This document shows, one piece after another, positions 59,544-64,000 of a stretch of 64,000 nt of DNA. How positions within the stretch are numbered: position 1 is the stretch's first letter; each line of letters begins with the position of its first letter. Source of the stretch: Rhodosporidiobolus odoratus (taxonomy: Eukaryota; Basidiomycota; Microbotryomycetes; Sporidiobolales; Sporidiobolaceae). The translations under genes and the position numbers were made by a program. The stretch is from contig JAOANU010000001.1 of assembly GCA_034387635.1 (NCBI GenBank), positions 2,170,001 to 2,234,000 of the forward strand. The letters run 5' to 3'. The notes beneath the pieces are model-generated. The model did no database searches. It worked only from the letters and a program-made list of their open reading frames with translations, and was not told the origin of the DNA.

Positions 59544-60596
59544 TTATGAAGCTACTGTGGGTAGTGGTAATGCTGTTCCCGCTTGCTGAATTTGCTCGAC
59601 CTCTTTCTTCAGCCCTGCAAGGAAGGGGAAGTCAGCGACCGGCGAAGCAACTCGACATGAACAAGACGCACCTCCCAACTCCTGCTCATATCCCAACAAC
59701 TGCTTGCGCATCTCTTCAATCTGCTCCAAGGTCTTCTGCTTGGCCTTTTCAATCCTAACGCCCTCCTCAGCCTCCATATCGGTCGAAAACTCGCCCACAT
59801 TCCCTCCCGCACTCAACGGATGGGTGAGTAACTTGGGATGCCGATTCGATTTGGGCAATGGACTCGGCCTATGTTCCAACAGAGTCGCATAGAACGTCTC
59901 GGTCGGTTCGGTAAAGACAATCTCCTCATACTGCCATGAATGAACCGGACTCAAAACCGGGGCTGGGTGACCGACCATTTCGGGGTTTGGAGGGTCTCCC
60001 GGGGCGATAGGTTGATGGTACAGGATGGGGTCGATGGGCCAGGGGTGAAGTTTGAGGTGGTGGTTGAAGGTGAGGGGTTTTTCGTTGGATTCGGGAACGA
60101 AGAAGACTTTGATGACAACGTCGAATTCTCCCCAGCCGGTTTCGGTCACCTCGAAGGGGGGTTGTTCGATGGCTGTCAAGGTCGACAAGCGGAAGTGAGT
60201 GGTCAAAGACCTGTGCCCGGTTGGGGAGGAGAGACTTACATCGAAGCGGGTTCTTGTAGGTTTCGTATAGCTTGAAAGTGACCTTCTTGATCATGTGGCT
60301 GCAAGAGTCAGGATACCAAGTAAGTCAGCCGCTCTTATCGATACGGCGGAGACCTGATTGCATGGTTTTGTAAGACAGAAAGAAAAGGAGACCAACCTCA
60401 AATCGTCTGCTCCGCCAATTTGCTGGGTCGGATGCGGGTTGGCATACGGCGGCGAGGCGGCACTCCTTACTCCTACCGTCCAGCGATGTGTATGGTCGGT
60501 CCCTACCCGTTCCTCCTCTGTGAGCAATACGGTCGAGTTGCCATATACGATGGGGCGGAAGACGGAAACGCCTCGTACGCGCTTGAGGCCGGACAT
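59544..60596 (-). CDS. YAF9: YEATS-domain protein Yaf9
   Basis: Exons in order are 60596-60397, 60298-60240, 60172-59672 and 59614-59544 (276 aa, family size). The YEATS fold is clear: LKRVRGVSVFRPIVYGNSTV, THRWTVGVRSA, MIKKVTFKLYETYKNPLR, EVTETGWGEFDVVIKVFF (the acyl-lysine-binding GWGEF loop) and FNHHLKLHPW. The second half is a spacer followed by a C-terminal coiled coil (EKAKQKTLEQIEEMRKQLLG ... LKKEVEQIQQ). This is the layout of Yaf9, shared by the NuA4 acetyltransferase and SWR1 remodeler, which deposit H2A.Z. The start MSGLKRVRG matches the family; an upstream in-frame extension is ignored. Divergent from the F-box-like gene, 296 bp between starts. Confidence 0.95.
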
Positions 60597-60892
60597 GCGG
60601 TATTGATAGCGATTGTGCGGTGAGTCTATCGCGGCGTTTCTTGCCGCGTAGAAATCGGAAGTACCCAGTCGAGGTCTAGCTGATGAGACAGCTGGAGGAG
60701 AAGGCGTTGCGAGACGGCGACGGAGCCGGGGGAACGTAGCGCGGGTTGTGCGGGATATGTGGGTGCTGAGCGCTTCCAATGCAGTGGTGATCGAGCAAGC
60801 GGGAGGAAAGGATTACTGTACATGTAACGGTTCAAACGTTACCTTTCATTATCACCCTCGCGTTGTCCGCCGAGTCTGCGATAGTCATCAGT

Positions 60893-62557
60893 ATGCTCCC
60901 TCAAGCTGTGGGTACTGCCTCCTCAGCCGCGCCGCTTCTCCACGTCCTGTCGCTGCTTTCCGCCCAAGTTGATCCGGTCAACGGCGCCAAATCGAGAGCG
61001 ACTCAACCGCTTATGGAAGATCTCAAGGAGTGGTTAGAGCAGACGCAGGGCAGGATCAAGGAGGTACGTCGACTTTGGCTGGACCGCTTAGCTTCGAGCT
61101 AATCTTCTTTCTCTGCAGGACGTCTGCCGACTTGTTTCTTCCATCGTCTCTCGCCTCTCGTCCTCTTCCTTAAGTCTTCCCTACAGCGATGTCCTCGCCT
61201 CCCTGTCGTCGCTCACAACTGCCTTTACTCTCCTCGCTTCCGGCGCTCGCTCTTCGCGCCTTCCTGCTACACCGCCTTTCTCTCGACTTCCGGCCGAAGT
61301 CGTTGCGCGCGTTGTCGAGTTCTGCCAGGTCGACGACCTCCGCCTCCGTCAAGCGACGAACCTTGCCCTCTCCCTCACCTGCCGTACCCTTCACCTTGTG
61401 TCTCAACCCATCTTCGCTTCCGAAATCCATCTTTTCACGCCTCGACAGCTCGAGCGGGTGGCCGCTAGGCTTCTGCGCAACCCCGCAGATGTCGAGGCAA
61501 TCAGAACGTTGACGACCAACCTCAAGCTGGATGAGATCGAACGTCAGGCTTCGAACGACGGGCTTTGGGCCGGCCGACACTTGGTGCCGCTTGTGCGGAA
61601 ACTTCGTCAAGCGGGTCGCCTGCGGACGCTCCACCTGGACTTGAGGCATGAGGATGCGGATGAGGACCGAGACACGGAAGAATTAGCGGAAGACGTGGCA
61701 TCTGCGATGAGTTCCTCCAGCCTCTCGTACTGGATCGAGGAAGTCACAAATCCGCCGTGCCCCGCCTTGGTCGATATCGCGCTACCGACCAGTGTGAACT
61801 ACGCGGGTGATTACGCACCCGTCAACTGGCTCTTCGAGGTGGGAAAACAGGTGCTCCACCTGCGACTCGGCAACTTGCAAGACGCTTGCCTGGTCCCCTC
61901 TGACATCGTACACGACAGTATCACCCGGAAACTTGTTCCTGCTCCTACCCTATACCACCTTCATACGCTTTCCATCCCTTTTTTCCACTTTTCTCCTGCC
62001 GACCTGCGCACTGTCCTCCGACCGAGGGACGATCCCGCCTCCTCTACTTTGTCTACCCTTCAGGTGACCGTCCAGATAGACGAATCCGAGGTCGACCTCC
62101 AAGCCTTTATACATCTCTTCTCCCACCTTGCCCCATCCTTACGACACTTCGCTCTACGCTTCGCCTCGGCCAATTGTACGGGATGGTCGGCTGTCGAGTA
62201 TGCCTTCGTCGAAGTTCCCAGGAGCTGCATAAAGTTGGAACGCCTTGAGCTGAGGGTAAGATCAACATGGAGCATCTCTTTGTTCGCGTCGTCGAGGCGG
62301 TGCCTACTCTTCGAAGCCTCACGATCCTTCCCATTTCCTCTGACAACTTCGACTTCTCCCACCTGGAAATCGTCTGTTGCAAGGTCTCGACTCAACTACG
62401 CGAACTCACGATCTGCACGCCCAGTCTAGCGGGTAGGGATCCGGCCGAGGATTGGGGTGCAGCATTCTTACGCAATTGTCACGAGGCATATGAGGGTCAA
62501 TGCGAGCTGGAGCTGAGGGAGAGTCCTGTGGAGTACGATCAGTGGGCTTCGCAGTGA
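60893..62557 (+). CDS. F-box/leucine-rich-repeat-like protein
   Basis: Modelled exons are 60893-61063, 61119-62255 and 62297-62557 (522 aa). An N-terminal helical stretch precedes an F-box-like segment (FSRLPAEVVARVVEFCQVDD ... LALSLTCRTLHLVSQPI), then irregular leucine-rich strands (LRTLHLDLRH, LYHLHTLSIPFFHF, LRHFALRF, CIKLERLELR, TLRSLTILPI). This is the common basidiomycete type of SCF substrate-receptor candidate; target unknown. Reading continues from LERLELR into LRSLTILPI only if either a 41-nt intron (62256-62296, GTAAGA...GAG) is removed or one base is restored in the G-run at 62253-62256. Both options are discussed in the findings. The domain call is moderate; the 3' structure is uncertain. 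Confidence 0.75.
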
Positions 62558-63202
62558 GCATGAGTCCGGTGGGGTGTAACGCAGTCTATACCTTGCTGAT
62601 CTTGACTTTCCGAGGTTCCCGCCTCGGGCGCAGCTCTTCGCGCTCGCTGCTCCGCGCTTTCTGCGATCGCCACAGCCCACATCGTTACCTCACTCTGGTG
62701 GTCTCCTCATTCACCACAGCGCAAAGGAGCTGAGCTCGCCCCAGTACCCCCGCTTTTCCGAAGATCAAGCTCAGCTCGCATCGCTCAGCGCTTCGTCCAG
62801 CTGTCTTGCTCAACTCCCATTCAGCCGATCTCTACCAGCAGTTTTCGCTATTCCGGAACAAGACCTGGATCCGTTCTTCCGCTGAACCGACGAACCGACG
62901 AGGAGGACTGAGCGCAGAGGCGCCAGCGCTCATTCTTTACCCTTGCGATCAACATACGGGATTTGCGGCGAGGCGGGAGGGCGTGAGCTCTGGATGGGCT
63001 TCGCTGCACCGCGACCCCGCCGCTACGTCTAGGCTTCGTTTCCGGAGAAGCGAAGCAATGGGCGCGGACAGGACTTGCTCATCCGCCTTTCTTGGGCTTT
63101 TCTCGCTCTCTTCCTGGTTACATACGGTTACTTCCACCTCTGCTTCCTCACCCCAGTCACTCGCTCAATCGTTCTTCCGTCTTCCCTTACACCGCGCCCA
63201 CC
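62558..63202. other. Upstream region of the Cys-rich secreted protein gene
   Basis: 645 bp between two same-strand genes. An overlapping frame (62806-63288) has no domain and runs into the next gene out of frame. Likely a promoter with a long leader. Confidence 0.4.
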
Positions 63203-64000
63203 ATGCGCATCTTTCTTTGTATCCTTCCCCTTGCAGGCTTTGCCGCTGCTTCCACTCACCAGGACACCCTTTCGTCGTCTGTACATAGACGCGCGGCTAC
63301 TACTGCCCTCAGATGCACGAATGGGTACGTCTCCTTGCGCCCTTCACACACGGGAAGCCAGCTAATCTTTTCTTTTCTTCCTCTTCGCCTGCTATTTAGC
63401 TTTTCTATCAATGCCGACAAGACCGAGTGCATCTGTCGTGAAGGCAAGGTCATCAGCGTCGACGGCTCGAAGTGCCTCGACAACTGCACCAGCGGGAGCT
63501 ACAAGGTTGGCGACGGGACTTGCGCTGCTTGCCCGGCGCCGTTCGCCAAGTGCTCTTCACCGACGGTTGCAACAGGTTGGTGAGCCGCGTACCTGCTCTC
63601 TCTCCCCCCTCATTCGGATACTGATACTTGCTGCGCCTTCAGTCTCGACGCATTTTACCTCTCTGGCACAACTTGCGTCGAAGTCTGCCCTCTCGGAACC
63701 TGGACCGACTTCTCTTCAGGCAGTGCGCTGGCACCTTGTTCCACCTTTCCGTCTCGTCACTCACCTTGAGTGCTGCCCGCAGAGAACCGTTGTCGAGACT
63801 GTTCCGACAAAGACGCGGCCTCGTGCACTGACAATGGGAAGACCGCCACGGCTTGGTGCGTCTCCTTCCTTTCTACTCCTTTTCGCCTCATGCTGACACA
63901 GCTACATCGTACCTTCATAGCTTGACCAAGTACCTGTTCAACGGAAAGTGCATCGAAGCCAAGTGGGTGCCGGACGGTTTCTTCGCCGATGCCGACAGTG
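63203..64000 (+). CDS. Cys-rich secreted protein with furin/EGF-like repeats, 3'-truncated
   Basis: Exons are 63203-63324, 63400-63579, 63643-63722, 63783-63855 and 63921 to the window end; the frame is still open at 64000. The ATG has a good context (cccaccATG) and starts a classic signal peptide (MRIFLCILPLAGFAAAS). What follows is rich in evenly spaced cysteines: KTECICREGK, KCLDNCTSGSYKVGDGTCAACPA, GTTCVEVCPLG, NRCRDCSDKDAASC and FNGKCI. The pattern recalls furin-like or growth-factor-receptor Cys-rich repeats, common in secreted and surface proteins of red yeasts. Each exon holds about one repeat and most introns interrupt a codon after its second base. No catalytic motif is visible. Probably a wall or extracellular protein; a membrane anchor could lie beyond the window. 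Confidence 0.8.

Overview
The window looks like nuclear DNA of a GC-rich basidiomycete yeast, most likely a red yeast of the Rhodotorula/Rhodosporidium group (Pucciniomycotina). The case rests on dense genes with many short introns (about 50-110 nt) using GTACGT, GTGCGT, GTGAGT or GTAAGT donors, CTGAC/CTAAC-like branch sites and YAG acceptors, a strong C/G bias at third codon positions, and typical fungal gene content. These include a Upa1-type endosomal adaptor, STRIPAK Far11, NuA4/SWR1 Yaf9, a Crk1/Ime2-type kinase and a Stealth xylosylphosphotransferase-like protein. I saw no transposon, tRNA, rRNA or CRISPR. The lineage call is inference.

Layout. 1-9975: 5'-truncated TRP/Flc-like membrane protein (+), Ato/GPR1 acetate transporter-like protein (-), ankyrin-FYVE-RING endosomal adaptor (-). 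10240-14600: peroxisome-tagged cystathionine synthase/lyase-family enzyme (+), decayed glutathione transferase (+), unrecognised acidic protein (-). 14762-24296: CNH/propeller-like protein (+), ribosomal protein uL5/RPL11 (-), ER membrane complex subunit EMC10 (-), old yellow enzyme (-), LSM12 (-). 24847-36252: Stealth-family glycosyl-phosphotransferase (+), METTL5-type rRNA methyltransferase (+), mitochondrial ribosomal uS8m (-), large FAR11/STRIP gene (-). 36516-50362: NPC1/NCR1 sterol transporter (+), KDM3-like JmjC protein without its iron-binding histidines (-), PNGase A-like amidase (-). 50476-64000: sulfite oxidase (+), predicted tail-anchored protein (+), Crk1/Ime2-like kinase (+), Yaf9 (-), F-box/LRR-like protein (+), 3'-truncated Cys-rich secreted protein (+).

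Most genes are unrelated housekeeping loci, in mixed orientation with gaps of 100-900 bp. There is a loose endomembrane theme (Upa1-like, NPC1, EMC10, Stealth, PNGase A, Flc-like) but no operon or cluster logic. Coding coordinates run from the first to the last coding base. Exon lists were derived by hand from splice consensus and phase; every multi-exon model given here keeps an open frame across its junctions.

The best leads are a catalytically dead-looking JmjC domain, two GC-AG introns with identical donors in one gene, a 30-nt last exon that carries a peroxisomal SKL signal and can be lost by intron retention, a PAM2-bearing Upa1-like adaptor outside the smuts, a GST pseudogene, and a frameshift-or-tiny-intron case in the F-box gene. 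I found no convincing new multi-gene system.
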